Position numbers and translations under genes: made by a program
Source of the DNA: Clostridia bacterium
GTDB taxonomy: Bacteria > Bacillota > Clostridia > Christensenellales > Aristaeellaceae
Assembly: GCA_900759005.1 (NCBI GenBank)
Contig: CAAEUQ010000103.1
Coordinates: 1-9,073 of the forward strand
DNA: 9,073 nt
Direction of reading: 5' to 3'
The notes under the pieces: model-generated
What the model was told of the DNA's origin: nothing
Databases searched by the model: none
What the model saw: only the letters and a program-made list of their open reading frames with translations
Shown here: positions 1 through 6,185 of the stretch, in pieces
Position numbering within the stretch: position 1 is the stretch's first letter
How the letters are laid out: each line of letters opens with the position of its first letter

Positions 1-1205
1 GGCGTAATGCCGGACTTCAGGATCGTGTTCACGTGATGGAACAGGTTGCAGGTGCCCTTCTCGAGCAGCTCGAGGTTCTCCTCGGTGTACTCCTTCGGCA
101 GCGGTGCGCCGGGGGTAACCTTGGGTCCGCCGCCGTGCATCTTCAGTGCGCGGACAGTCGCAACCAGAACGGAGACGTTCGGGGTCAGACCGGACAGGCG
201 GGTCTTAACGTTCCAGAACTTCTCAAAGCCGATATCCGCAGCGAAACCGGACTCGGTGACATGATAGTCGAACAGCTTCAGCGCCAGACGGTCCGCGATA
301 ACGGAGGACTGACCGATCGCGATGTTCGCGAAGGGACCGGCGTGAATCAGCACGGGCTGATGCTCGACGGTGTAGCACATGGTGGGGTTGATGGCGTTGC
401 GCATCCACGCGGTCATCGCGCCGGCAACCTCGAGGTCCTCGCAGGTCACGGGCTCGCCGGAACGGGAGTACGCTACAACGATCTTGCCGATGCGCTCACG
501 CAGATCCTTCAGATCGCGCGCGACAGCCAGGATCGCCATCAGCTCGGAACCAACCGCGATGCCGAACTTGGACTCCATCAGGAAGCCGTCCAGTCGTCCG
601 CCGAGGCCGATGATGATGTTGCGCAGAGACTGCGCGCAGAAGTCGATAACCCAGCCCATTTCAACGCGCTTGGGGTCGATGTCCAGACGCTTCAGGCCCT
701 TCTTCGCCAGCCACTCGTCGTTGTTGTTGCGCTCATGCTGCATACGCGCGGTCAGAGCGACCATCGCCAGGTTGTGCGCATTCATGATATCGTTGATATC
801 GCCGGTCAGACCCAGAGAGAACTCGGTCATCGGCATCAGCAGCGCGTTGCCGCCGCCAGCCGCAGTGCCCTTGACGTTCATGGTCGGTCCGCCGGAGGGC
901 TGACGCAGCGCGCCGCCGGCATTCTTGCCGATGTAGCCCAGACCTTCGATCAGGCCCAGAGAAACGGTGGATTTGCCCTCGCCGAAGGGAGTGGGCGTGA
1001 TCGCGGTAACTTCGATGAATTTGCCGTCCGGCTTGTCCTTCAGGCGATTCATGATCTTAATAAAGTCGAGCTTCGGGGTCTTGCCATAGGGGATGATTTC
1101 GTCGGGCAGCAGACCCAGCTTCTCACGGAAGTACTCAACGGAAGGCAGGTTCTTCTCGGCCTCTTCCGCAATTTGCCAATCCTTGTAGATGGTCGGATCA
1201 AGCAT
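1..1205 (-). CDS. fhs: Formate-tetrahydrofolate ligase, divergent; C-terminus cut by window edge
   Basis: Cytosolic enzyme that joins formate to tetrahydrofolate with ATP, giving 10-formyl-THF for purine synthesis or the Wood-Ljungdahl methyl branch. The 401 codons seen start at an ATG preceded by AAAGGAGGA (1214-1222). The family runs to roughly 550-590 residues, so the last third is missing. Family marks are the P-loop TPTPFGEGKST (residues 70-80), the AAGGG turn (115-119), IIIGLGGRLDG (197-207), GPFANIA (290-296) and VATVRALKMHGG (348-359). Several normally invariant positions differ: LREPSLGP reads LRQPSGGP (Q102 for Glu) and FANIAHGCNS reads FANIAIGQSS (I297 for His). An extra loop of about 15 residues lies near 155-172. 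Codon choice is strongly biased (CTG, GAC, AAG, TCC), unlike its neighbours, suggesting high expression. The family call is secure; full catalytic equivalence to the acetogen enzyme is not. Confidence 0.93.
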   Translation of the reverse strand, partial: MLDPTIYKDWQIAEEAEKNLPSVEYFREKLGLLPDEIIPYGKTPKLDFIKIMNRLKDKPDGKFIEVTAITPTPFGEGKSTVSLGLIEGLGYIGKNAGGALRQPSGGPTMNVKGTAAGGGNALLMPMTEFSLGLTGDINDIMNAHNLAMVALTARMQHERNNNDEWLAKKGLKRLDIDPKRVEMGWVIDFCAQSLRNIIIGLGGRLDGFLMESKFGIAVGSELMAILAVARDLKDLRERIGKIVVAYSRSGEPVTCEDLEVAGAMTAWMRNAINPTMCYTVEHQPVLIHAGPFANIAIGQSSVIADRLALKLFDYHVTESGFAADIGFEKFWNVKTRLSGLTPNVSVLVATVRALKMHGGGPKVTPGAPLPKEYTEENLELLEKGTCNLFHHVNTILKSGIT

Positions 1206-1313
1206 GTGTAGATTCCTCCTTTATTTCATGTGCGTTTCCATCCGGCTTGCGGACGGAAGATAACCTGATTGTGAATGTCCAACCCGCTCGCGGGTCTTAA
1301 TGGCTTATCACTG
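1206..1313 (-). promoter_or_regulatory. Structured 5' leader of fhs, possible cis-regulatory RNA
   Basis: The expected transcript start is near 1313, leaving an untranslated leader of about 108 nt. Read on the minus strand it can form P1, GATAA(G)CC (1309-1302) with GGTTATC (1265-1259), enclosing P2, ACCCG-CGAG-CGGGT (1295-1282). P3 follows directly: TTCCGTCCG (1258-1250) pairs with CGGATGGAA (1244-1236) over 9 bp, including one G-U, with a 5-nt loop. The Shine-Dalgarno site lies just downstream (1222-1214). The 5' arm of P3 (TTCC-G-TCC) can instead pair with GGAGGAA of the ribosome binding site, with one bulged G. The two pairings exclude each other, as expected of a translational switch. 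I could not match it by eye to the THF or ZTP (pfl) riboswitch consensus. Confidence 0.45.
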
Positions 1314-1319
1314 GCTATA

Positions 1320-1348
1320 AGTGTATCACAATTATTCGCGTTTGTCAA
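1320..1348 (-). promoter_or_regulatory. Sigma-A type promoter of fhs
   Basis: The -35 box is TTGACA (1348-1343, a perfect match), followed by a 17-bp spacer and the -10 box TACACT (1325-1320). It points into fhs, with a predicted start near 1313. Such a strong promoter agrees with the biased codon use of fhs. Confidence 0.8.
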
Positions 1349-1369
1349 TAAATAACCGGCTTTTATTTA
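1349..1369. promoter_or_regulatory. AT-rich inverted repeat between two divergent promoters, possible operator
   Basis: TAAATAA (1349-1355) and TTATTTA (1363-1369) form a perfect 7-bp dyad around a 7-bp spacer (CCGGCTT). The left arm directly abuts the fhs -35 box (1343-1348), and the whole element lies about 24 bp upstream of the -35 box of the plus-strand gene. Its two-fold symmetry, one-helical-turn spacing and position suit a dimeric regulator binding between divergent promoters. Chance is possible because the region is AT-rich. Confidence 0.35.
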
Positions 1370-1392
1370 CTGTAAATTTGAGTGAAGTCGGG

Positions 1393-1421
1393 TGGACAAT
1401 CCGCTCGAAATCAGGTATAAT
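1393..1421 (+). promoter_or_regulatory. Sigma-A type promoter of the trigger-factor-like gene
   Basis: TGGACA (1393-1398, 5 of 6 matches to TTGACA), a 17-bp spacer and a perfect TATAAT (1416-1421). The predicted start is near 1428, giving a short leader of about 25 nt before the ATG at 1453. Confidence 0.8.
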
Positions 1422-1452
1422 GAGCTTTACAAAGCGATTAGGAGATGGGCTC

Positions 1453-2406
1453 ATGCTGAATTATAAAGGACTTATAGGCACGCTGGAGCGGATGCGCGTT
1501 ACGGATGCGCAGGTTGAAAAACAGATCGACCGCCTGCTCGATCAGCATATGAAGACGACCGTGATTACAGACCGCCCGTCGCAGGCAGGCGACGAGCTGG
1601 TTCTGGATTATGCCGGAACAATCGACGGCGTTGCGTTCGAAGGCGGCAGCGCGCAGAATCAGACGCTCGTGCTCGGAAGCGGGATGTTCATTCCCGGCTT
1701 TGAGGAGCAGCTGTTGGGCAAAAGTGCTGGCGATCAGGCAGACGTTCGCGTTTCCTTCCCCGCAAATTACCACGTTTCAACGCTCGCCGGACAGCCTGCG
1801 GTATTCCATTGCACGATCCGTGCCATCCGCGTTCGCGAAAAATATTGTGCCGACGATACGTTCGCGCGCGAGGTTTTCCATCTGGACAGTTTCTCTTCTC
1901 TCGAAAAGGCGCTGCGCGATCAGCTCCAGAGCTACATCGATCGCAAGGCGGATGAGGAATTGAAGAACGATCTGCTCGATCAGGTCTGCGCAAATGCAAG
2001 GCTCTCCGCGACCAGCGAACAGATTGCCCGCGCAGTCGATCGCGAAATGAAATCGCTGGAGGGGCAGCTCGCGCGCCAGAAGCTCACGCTTGCGGCGTAC
2101 GCGCAGTTTACCGGAAAAACCGTTGAGCAGCTGCGCGAGGATTACCTGCCGGACGCGAAGAAGAATCTGCTCCGCCAGCAGGTGATCGCTGAAATCGCCC
2201 AAATCGAGAAAATCGAAGCGGACGAACAGTCGGTCGCCAACGCGATCACCGTGCTCTGCCGCGAAAACGGCATGACGATCGATCAGCTTCAGCCGTACAT
2301 GACCGACGAATTCCAGGCTGCAATCGTCCGCAGTGTGATTACCGATAAGGTACTTTCCCTTATTCAGGAAAACGCTGAAATCACTGTCGTTGATAAGGAT
2401 GCATGA
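1453..2406 (+). CDS. Trigger-factor-like FKBP peptidyl-prolyl isomerase/chaperone lacking the ribosome-binding domain
   Basis: A 317-residue protein matching trigger factor without its first ~110 residues. The ATG at 1453 is chosen because TTAGGAG (1438-1444) precedes it and a clear promoter ends just upstream at 1421; the in-frame extension back to 1321 would overlap that promoter. Residues 4-45 resemble the strand and helix that link the trigger factor N-domain to its PPIase domain. Residues 46-128 are an FKBP-type PPIase domain, with GTIDGVAFEGG (55-65) and GSGMFIPGFEEQLLGK (75-90). Residues 133-317 are the helical C-terminal chaperone domain (SurA-like fold). The ribosome-docking motif GFRxGxxP is absent, including upstream in all the sequence before the promoter. 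There is no signal peptide or lipobox, so it is probably a cytosolic holdase/foldase acting off the ribosome. It is monocistronic with its own promoter and terminator, and is the only plus-strand gene here. The domain call is firm; the role is inferred. Confidence 0.88.
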   Translation: MLNYKGLIGTLERMRVTDAQVEKQIDRLLDQHMKTTVITDRPSQAGDELVLDYAGTIDGVAFEGGSAQNQTLVLGSGMFIPGFEEQLLGKSAGDQADVRVSFPANYHVSTLAGQPAVFHCTIRAIRVREKYCADDTFAREVFHLDSFSSLEKALRDQLQSYIDRKADEELKNDLLDQVCANARLSATSEQIARAVDREMKSLEGQLARQKLTLAAYAQFTGKTVEQLREDYLPDAKKNLLRQQVIAEIAQIEKIEADEQSVANAITVLCRENGMTIDQLQPYMTDEFQAAIVRSVITDKVLSLIQENAEITVVDKDA

Positions 2407-2408
2407 GC

Positions 2409-2448
2409 AACGCTCCCGAAACCGTCTGTTTCGGGAGCGTTCTTTTTT
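2409..2448 (+). terminator. Rho-independent terminator of the trigger-factor-like gene
   Basis: AACGCTCCCGAAAC (2409-2422) and GTTTCGGGAGCGTT (2428-2441) form a perfect 14-bp stem with a 5-nt loop (CGTCT), followed by C and six T (2443-2448). It begins two bases after the TGA stop. The T-run overlaps the TAA stop of the convergent ppa gene. On the minus strand the hairpin is followed by GCTCATG rather than a T-run, so it should end ppa transcripts poorly. Confidence 0.95.
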
Positions 2449-2983
2449 ATCCGCGGCAGAATTTATCGATGTAGCGATCATAGCAGCGCTTGAGCACTTC
2501 GATCGCCTCATCGCGACCGAACACGCCAACAATCTCGGTGGATTTGTCCTTTTCGAGGTTTTTGTAGACGTTGAAGAAATGTGAAATCTCCTCCGCAACG
2601 TGCGCGGGCAGTTCGCTTACGTCGTGATAGCCGTTGTTCACCGGATCGCCGAACGGAATTGCGAGGATTTTCTCGTCCATCGCGCCGCTGTCGCGCATGG
2701 CGAAATAGCCGATCGGATACACGCGAACAAGACTCATCGGACGAATCGGCTCGCTGCACAGCACCAGCACGTCCAGAGGGTCGTTGTCATCGGCATATGT
2801 GCGCGGAATAAAGCCGTAGTTCGCGGGATAATGCGTCGAGGTATAGAGAATGCGGTCAAGTCGAAGTGCGCCGGTTTCCTTATCCATTTCGTACTTGTTC
2901 TTCGAACCCTTTTCGATCTCGATTACCGCCATGAAGTCTTCCAGCTGCATCCGGCTGGGGTGAATATCGTGCCACAGGTTCAA
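2447..2983 (-). CDS. ppa: Family I inorganic pyrophosphatase
   Basis: Soluble Mg-dependent enzyme that hydrolyses PPi to two phosphates and pulls biosynthetic reactions forward. It has 178 residues, normal for the family. Active-site residues known from the E. coli enzyme are all visible: E22, K30 and Y31 in GSKNKYE, Y56 in HYPANYGFIP, the signature DNDPLD (D66, D68, D71), D98 and D103-K105 in RDSGAMDEK, and Y140-K141. The start is TTG at 2983, directly after the TAA of the upstream kinase. It is supported by AAAAGGGGG (3000-2992), 8 nt upstream, which lies in the kinase's last codons, and by the N-terminal NLWHDI segment, which resembles clostridial homologues. ATGs at codons 12 and 18 would remove that segment. 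It is the second gene of the kinase-ppa operon, so translation is probably coupled. Confidence 0.96.
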   Translation of the reverse strand: MNLWHDIHPSRMQLEDFMAVIEIEKGSKNKYEMDKETGALRLDRILYTSTHYPANYGFIPRTYADDNDPLDVLVLCSEPIRPMSLVRVYPIGYFAMRDSGAMDEKILAIPFGDPVNNGYHDVSELPAHVAEEISHFFNVYKNLEKDKSTEIVGVFGRDEAIEVLKRCYDRYIDKFCRG

Positions 2984-3883
2984 TTAGAGCGCCCCCTTTT
3001 CCTGTAAATAGAAGGTATCAATGTATTTTTCAACGTCCGCGCGCGTTCCCGCAAATGCGCCGGGCGTTTCCATTTTCATGGATACGCACGCCGTGGCGTA
3101 CAGCAGTGACTCCCGAATACTCGCGCCCGCCATGCGCATTGCCAGATACGAGCCGAACGTCGTGTCTCCCCTGCCCGTCCGTCCGGCAAGGCTGCGCGCG
3201 CGCACAGGGCAGGTGTAAATCCGTTTGCCGTCGTAAACGAGCATTTCGGAATTGTGCGAAATCAGGATCTCCTTCGCACCCCAATCATGCAGCTGCTTCG
3301 CCGCCTGAACGCGATCGGTCATGCCGGTCAGGATTTCCGCTTCCGCCGCGTCGGTTTTCAGGAAATCGAGCTTCGGCAGGTATTCGCGCTTTTCCTTCCA
3401 ATCGTGAAAAATGAGCTTACCATTTTCCACATGACGAAGCAATCCCTGTGCGTCCGCGGATACCTTGCCGCGCGCCTTCAGGAAATCGATCAACTCATTC
3501 GGAAAATCGCCGCATACCACGCCCGCAAGGTGCGCAAGCCTGAATTCGACGTTCGGAACCTCCTCGGGCAGCAGCGCGTCGGACTGCGCAAGGCAGGTCG
3601 CTTCGCGCCGTTCACGATCGGCTGTGAAATATTCATTGCGCATCCGCATCGTCTTTTTCGCGGGAATCAGCGCGAGATCCTCCTTCGGCATCCGAAACGC
3701 TTTCATAATATCCGCATCCTCCGGCGCAACCTTTACGCCGGCAAACACGCTTGGGTTCGCCGCACGCGCCGCGGGCGTGCAAAACGTAACCGCACCGCCG
3801 ACCGAGCGATCCACAGCGCCGGTATAGTCGATGTTTTCATCCCGCACAGCGGGACCGAGAATCATCAGATCGTATTTCTTCAT
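2984..3883 (-). CDS. PfkB-family carbohydrate/nucleoside kinase, substrate unknown
   Basis: A 299-residue ribokinase-fold (PfkB) kinase transferring phosphate from ATP to a sugar, nucleoside or inositol-like hydroxyl. Visible features: an N-terminal strand MKKYDLMILGPAVRDEN, the substrate-side GG pair (residues 29-30), the mid-family LKTDAAEAEILTG element (175-187), and the C-terminal signature GRTGRGDTTFGSYLA (234-248) with D240 as catalytic base. The usual anion-hole GAGD reads GRGD. The ATG at 3883 is chosen because GGAAGGA lies about 8 nt upstream; an in-frame start at 3925 would have no such site. It opens a two-gene operon with pyrophosphatase, with the stop abutting the ppa start. That pairing suggests a pathway releasing PPi, but the substrate cannot be read from the sequence. 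Confidence 0.88.
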   Translation of the reverse strand: MKKYDLMILGPAVRDENIDYTGAVDRSVGGAVTFCTPAARAANPSVFAGVKVAPEDADIMKAFRMPKEDLALIPAKKTMRMRNEYFTADRERREATCLAQSDALLPEEVPNVEFRLAHLAGVVCGDFPNELIDFLKARGKVSADAQGLLRHVENGKLIFHDWKEKREYLPKLDFLKTDAAEAEILTGMTDRVQAAKQLHDWGAKEILISHNSEMLVYDGKRIYTCPVRARSLAGRTGRGDTTFGSYLAMRMAGASIRESLLYATACVSMKMETPGAFAGTRADVEKYIDTFYLQEKGAL

Positions 3884-3901
3884 ATATTTATCCTTCCGCT
3901 G

Positions 3902-3922
3902 AAAAACTTCGCCCGTTCGAAG
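3902..3922 (-). promoter_or_regulatory. Small hairpin plus T-run in the kinase leader, possible weak attenuator
   Basis: On the minus strand CTTCG (3922-3918), a 6-nt loop and CGAAG (3911-3907) are followed by TTTTT (3906-3902), between the promoter and the kinase start at 3883. The 5-bp stem is short for termination, so this may be chance. Confidence 0.2.
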
Positions 3923-3968
3923 CACATATTTAATATAGTTCTTTGCATGAGTACTTCATTCCTGCGTA

Positions 3969-3997
3969 ATTATAAGAAATTATTTTCCAAAAGTCAA
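3969..3997 (-). promoter_or_regulatory. Sigma-A type promoter of the kinase-ppa operon
   Basis: TTGACT (3997-3992), a 17-bp spacer and a perfect TATAAT (3974-3969). The predicted start is near 3962, giving a leader of about 79 nt. The -35 box begins one base after the terminator-like stem of the upstream VWA gene. Confidence 0.85.
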
Positions 3998-4027
3998 CAG
4001 AGGCAGCGGATTTTCTCTGCCGCCTCT
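3992..4027 (-). terminator. Terminator-like hairpin after the MoxR-VWA operon
   Basis: AGAGGC (4027-4022) pairs with GCCTCT (4004-3999), and the stem continues inward for five more pairs across one A-C mismatch and with one G-U, around a 5-nt loop. It starts 6 nt after the VWA stop. The downstream tract GTTGACTTTT is only partly T-rich and coincides with the next -35 box, so termination may be leaky. Confidence 0.5.
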
Positions 4028-4033
4028 TCCCAT

Positions 4034-5308
4034 TCAGACCAGCCTTGCGCACGCCCGCGCGAGATCGTCCAGCGTCGCGCACGGAACCATATTGCAGAAC
4101 CTTTTCAGCGACGTTACACCGCGCAGGTACTGCCATTTGCTTTCCGGAATCGGATTCATCCAGACCACCGAACCCGCGAGCTTTTCGGCGCGCATCAGCG
4201 CGTTTTCCGCCCGCGCGAGATCGACCGTCTTTGCGTCGCTCAGCACGATCAGAACAGTGGACGGTCCGAGCACCGGCGGACGCTGAGCAAGCAGCGCTTC
4301 AAGCGCGCGACCGACATTCGTTCCCTTTCCCCATACGCCGCTATGCCGCACGGACGCGCTGAACGCATCCATATTCTCCATCGCAAACGCGCCGATTTTC
4401 ATCACCTGCTCGGAAAACAGGAATGCCTCCGAATGATCGGAAATTTCCTGCATGGATTTGATGAATCGAATGGCGAAAAACGAAAACTGCAGCATGGAAC
4501 CGGACACGTCGCACAGCAGTACCACGCGCTTTTTCTTGCGCGGCTTGCGCTTGTAATGCAAATGTGCGAGCGATCCACCCGCGGAAAGCCCCGCGCGAAT
4601 GGTTTTCTTGAAATCCAACCGATCGCTGCGCCCTGCCGCGCGCTTTCTTGCGGCAACCGAGCCGTTGATCTGGCGCGTGATCTGATCGATCATCTGGTAT
4701 GCGCGCGGGATTTCCTCTTCCTTGAAATTCGAGATTTCGCGAAACAGCAGTTCGTCGCCGCCAGCTGCAGTCTGCGCGCCCTCCGCCGCATCCTCGAGCG
4801 CCATCTGCTGTTCAAGCAGCGAGCGCATAAACACCGAGCGAATGAATCCCTCATAGAGATTCGGCGAACGCTTCGTATTCTCCGAATAGCGCTCGATCAT
4901 GCTTTGCAGCTTATCGCGCTCGGACTGCGGCATTTTCGCATAAACGTCCTTCAGATCGTCGCGCAGATCGATCGGTTTTCCGTTGAACTGAAGCTCCTCG
5001 TCCGCCCGGCGGCGCTCTTCTTCGAACAGAGCTTCCGCCTCCTGCGCCGCCTGCGCATTTTTCTGAAATTCTTCCTCAGAAACAAAATACTGATCGAAAC
5101 ACCGATCGAAAACTTCCTGCTCGCGCGGCGTTTTCGCACACAGCATTTTCATCGCAATGCGAACCGTTTCGCGATTTTCAAATCCGGTCTGATTCAGCGC
5201 ACGCGCCATATCCGCGACCTCGCCGAGCCCGACGTGCATTCCCTGCTTGCGCAGATACGCTGCGAAGCCCGCCAGTTTACGCGAAAAGATTTCGGATGAA
5301 GCCGTCAT
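4034..5308 (-). CDS. VWA-domain protein of the CoxE/ViaA type, partner of MoxR ATPase
   Basis: A 424-residue cytosolic protein with a C-terminal von Willebrand A domain carrying a complete metal-ion-dependent adhesion site: DVSGS (D267, S269, S271), T330 in GKGTNVG and D358 in VLSDAK. The N-terminal half (residues 1-250) is helical and highly charged, with a likely coiled coil at about 75-110, as in CoxE/ViaA-type proteins. A basic patch KRKPRKKKR (253-261) sits just before the VWA strand. The ATG at 5308 is preceded by GAGGAGA about 10 nt upstream. It overlaps the end of the MoxR gene by 32 bp, so the two are co-transcribed and probably translationally coupled. In known pairs the VWA protein works with the AAA+ ATPase to insert metals or remodel enzymes; the client here is unknown. 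No signal peptide or membrane segment is seen. Confidence 0.88.
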   Translation of the reverse strand: MTASSEIFSRKLAGFAAYLRKQGMHVGLGEVADMARALNQTGFENRETVRIAMKMLCAKTPREQEVFDRCFDQYFVSEEEFQKNAQAAQEAEALFEEERRRADEELQFNGKPIDLRDDLKDVYAKMPQSERDKLQSMIERYSENTKRSPNLYEGFIRSVFMRSLLEQQMALEDAAEGAQTAAGGDELLFREISNFKEEEIPRAYQMIDQITRQINGSVAARKRAAGRSDRLDFKKTIRAGLSAGGSLAHLHYKRKPRKKKRVVLLCDVSGSMLQFSFFAIRFIKSMQEISDHSEAFLFSEQVMKIGAFAMENMDAFSASVRHSGVWGKGTNVGRALEALLAQRPPVLGPSTVLIVLSDAKTVDLARAENALMRAEKLAGSVVWMNPIPESKWQYLRGVTSLKRFCNMVPCATLDDLARACARLV

Positions 5309-6128
5309 CGGACAGAATCTCCTCAATATCGGTATTGTTTTTCAGCGCGAATCCAATCGTCTGCGCGCAGGTTTCATCGTCGAGCTCCTCTGCGCCGAGC
5401 GCCATCAGCGCACTCGCCCAATCGATACTCTCCGCAATCGACGGCTTTTTGAGCACGCGCTCGCTCTTTCGCAAATACGCAACCGCGTCGGAAACCTGCC
5501 TGGCGAGCGTTTCCGGAAGCCCCGGCAGCTTTGCACGCAGAATTTTGACTTCCTTTTCCGGGCTCGGATAATCGATATACAGATACGCGCACCTCCTGCG
5601 CAACGCTTCGGACAACGGGCGCGTGTGATTGCTGGTCAGCACGATGAATGGGATCGTCTTTGCGCGAACGGTACCGTATTCGGGAATCGTCACCTGCATC
5701 TCGCTCAAAAGCTCCAGCAGAAACGCCTCGAATTCCGCGTCCGACTTGTCGATTTCATCGATCAGCAAAACGACCGGCTTTTCACTGCGAATTGATTTCA
5801 GCAGCGGGCGTTCCAGCAGATACTCCTCGCCGAACAGATCGTGCATTCCCTCCGCGCCCATCTGAATCGCAAGCAGCTGTTTCTGGTAATTCCATTCGTA
5901 AAGCGCCTTCGTTTCGTCCAGACCTTCATAGCACTGCATTCGCACGAGCTCGCGCCCGAACGCCTTTGCCGCGACCTTGGCGACCTCAGTCTTGCCAACG
6001 CCCGCGGCGCCTTCGATCAAAAGCGGTCTGCCCAACTTCATCGCGATCAGAAGCGTGACCGCAAGCGACTCGTCCGCGATATAGTTTTCCGCGATCAATC
6101 GATCGCGCAGCTCTTTCAATCCGTCCAC
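5277..6128 (-). CDS. MoxR-family AAA+ ATPase
   Basis: A 283-residue AAA+ ATPase of the MoxR group, which act as chaperones in cofactor insertion or complex assembly, usually with a VWA protein. Visible are Walker A GAAGVGKT (40-47), Walker B LLIDEID (121-127), sensor 1 TSN (165-167) and the arginine-finger region RRRC (177-180). The EYGTVRAK stretch (150-157) fits the MoxR-specific insert. It lacks the extra C-terminal domains of RavA and is nearer the compact CoxD/MoxR form. The start is GTG at 6128, with GGAGGT 7 nt upstream; an in-frame ATG at 6188 would lie inside the preceding terminator and has no ribosome binding site. It is first in a two-gene operon with the VWA gene. The polyferredoxin immediately upstream raises the possibility of an Fe-S client, which is inference only. 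Confidence 0.92.
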   Translation of the reverse strand: MDGLKELRDRLIAENYIADESLAVTLLIAMKLGRPLLIEGAAGVGKTEVAKVAAKAFGRELVRMQCYEGLDETKALYEWNYQKQLLAIQMGAEGMHDLFGEEYLLERPLLKSIRSEKPVVLLIDEIDKSDAEFEAFLLELLSEMQVTIPEYGTVRAKTIPFIVLTSNHTRPLSEALRRRCAYLYIDYPSPEKEVKILRAKLPGLPETLARQVSDAVAYLRKSERVLKKPSIAESIDWASALMALGAEELDDETCAQTIGFALKNNTDIEEILSDDGFIRNLFA

Positions 6129-6156
6129 AGTGCCACCTCCGAGATTTTCTATACTT

Positions 6157-6185
6157 ATTATAAACCAAAAAAGCCCGGCTCGTAA
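6157..6185 (-). promoter_or_regulatory. Probable promoter of the MoxR-VWA operon
   Basis: A perfect TATAAT (6162-6157) sits 28 bp before the GTG start. The -35 at 17-bp spacing is poor (TTACGA, 6185-6180) and falls in the loop of the ferredoxin terminator. It may be weak or activator-dependent, or the operon may also receive read-through. Confidence 0.5.

Noticed and set aside
33..1211. Open plus-strand frame of 392 codons opposite fhs
   Set aside because: It is a shadow of the strongly codon-biased fhs gene, whose minus-strand translation shows clear family motifs.
1206..1313. Known THF or ZTP (pfl) riboswitch ahead of fhs
   Set aside because: The conserved ZTP core CCGCCUGGGC and the THF aptamer sequence are not found, so no known class is claimed.
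1321..1452. N-terminal extension of the trigger-factor-like gene
   Set aside because: It is in frame but overlaps the TGGACA/TATAAT promoter and shows no similarity to the ribosome-binding domain. A good ribosome site precedes the ATG at 1453.
2409..2441. Bidirectional terminator serving ppa as well
   Set aside because: On the minus strand the hairpin is not followed by a T-run, so only plus-strand termination is supported.
3930..3959. Nine-codon leader peptide frame (MKYSCKELY) in the kinase leader
   Set aside because: Its only ribosome-site-like bases directly touch the ATG, and it shows no run of regulatory codons.
3254..5299. Very long open plus-strand frame (681 codons) across the kinase and VWA region
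   Set aside because: It is antisense to two well-supported genes, crosses their promoter and terminator, has no ribosome binding site and no recognisable domain. It is open because the sense genes rarely use codons whose complement is a stop.
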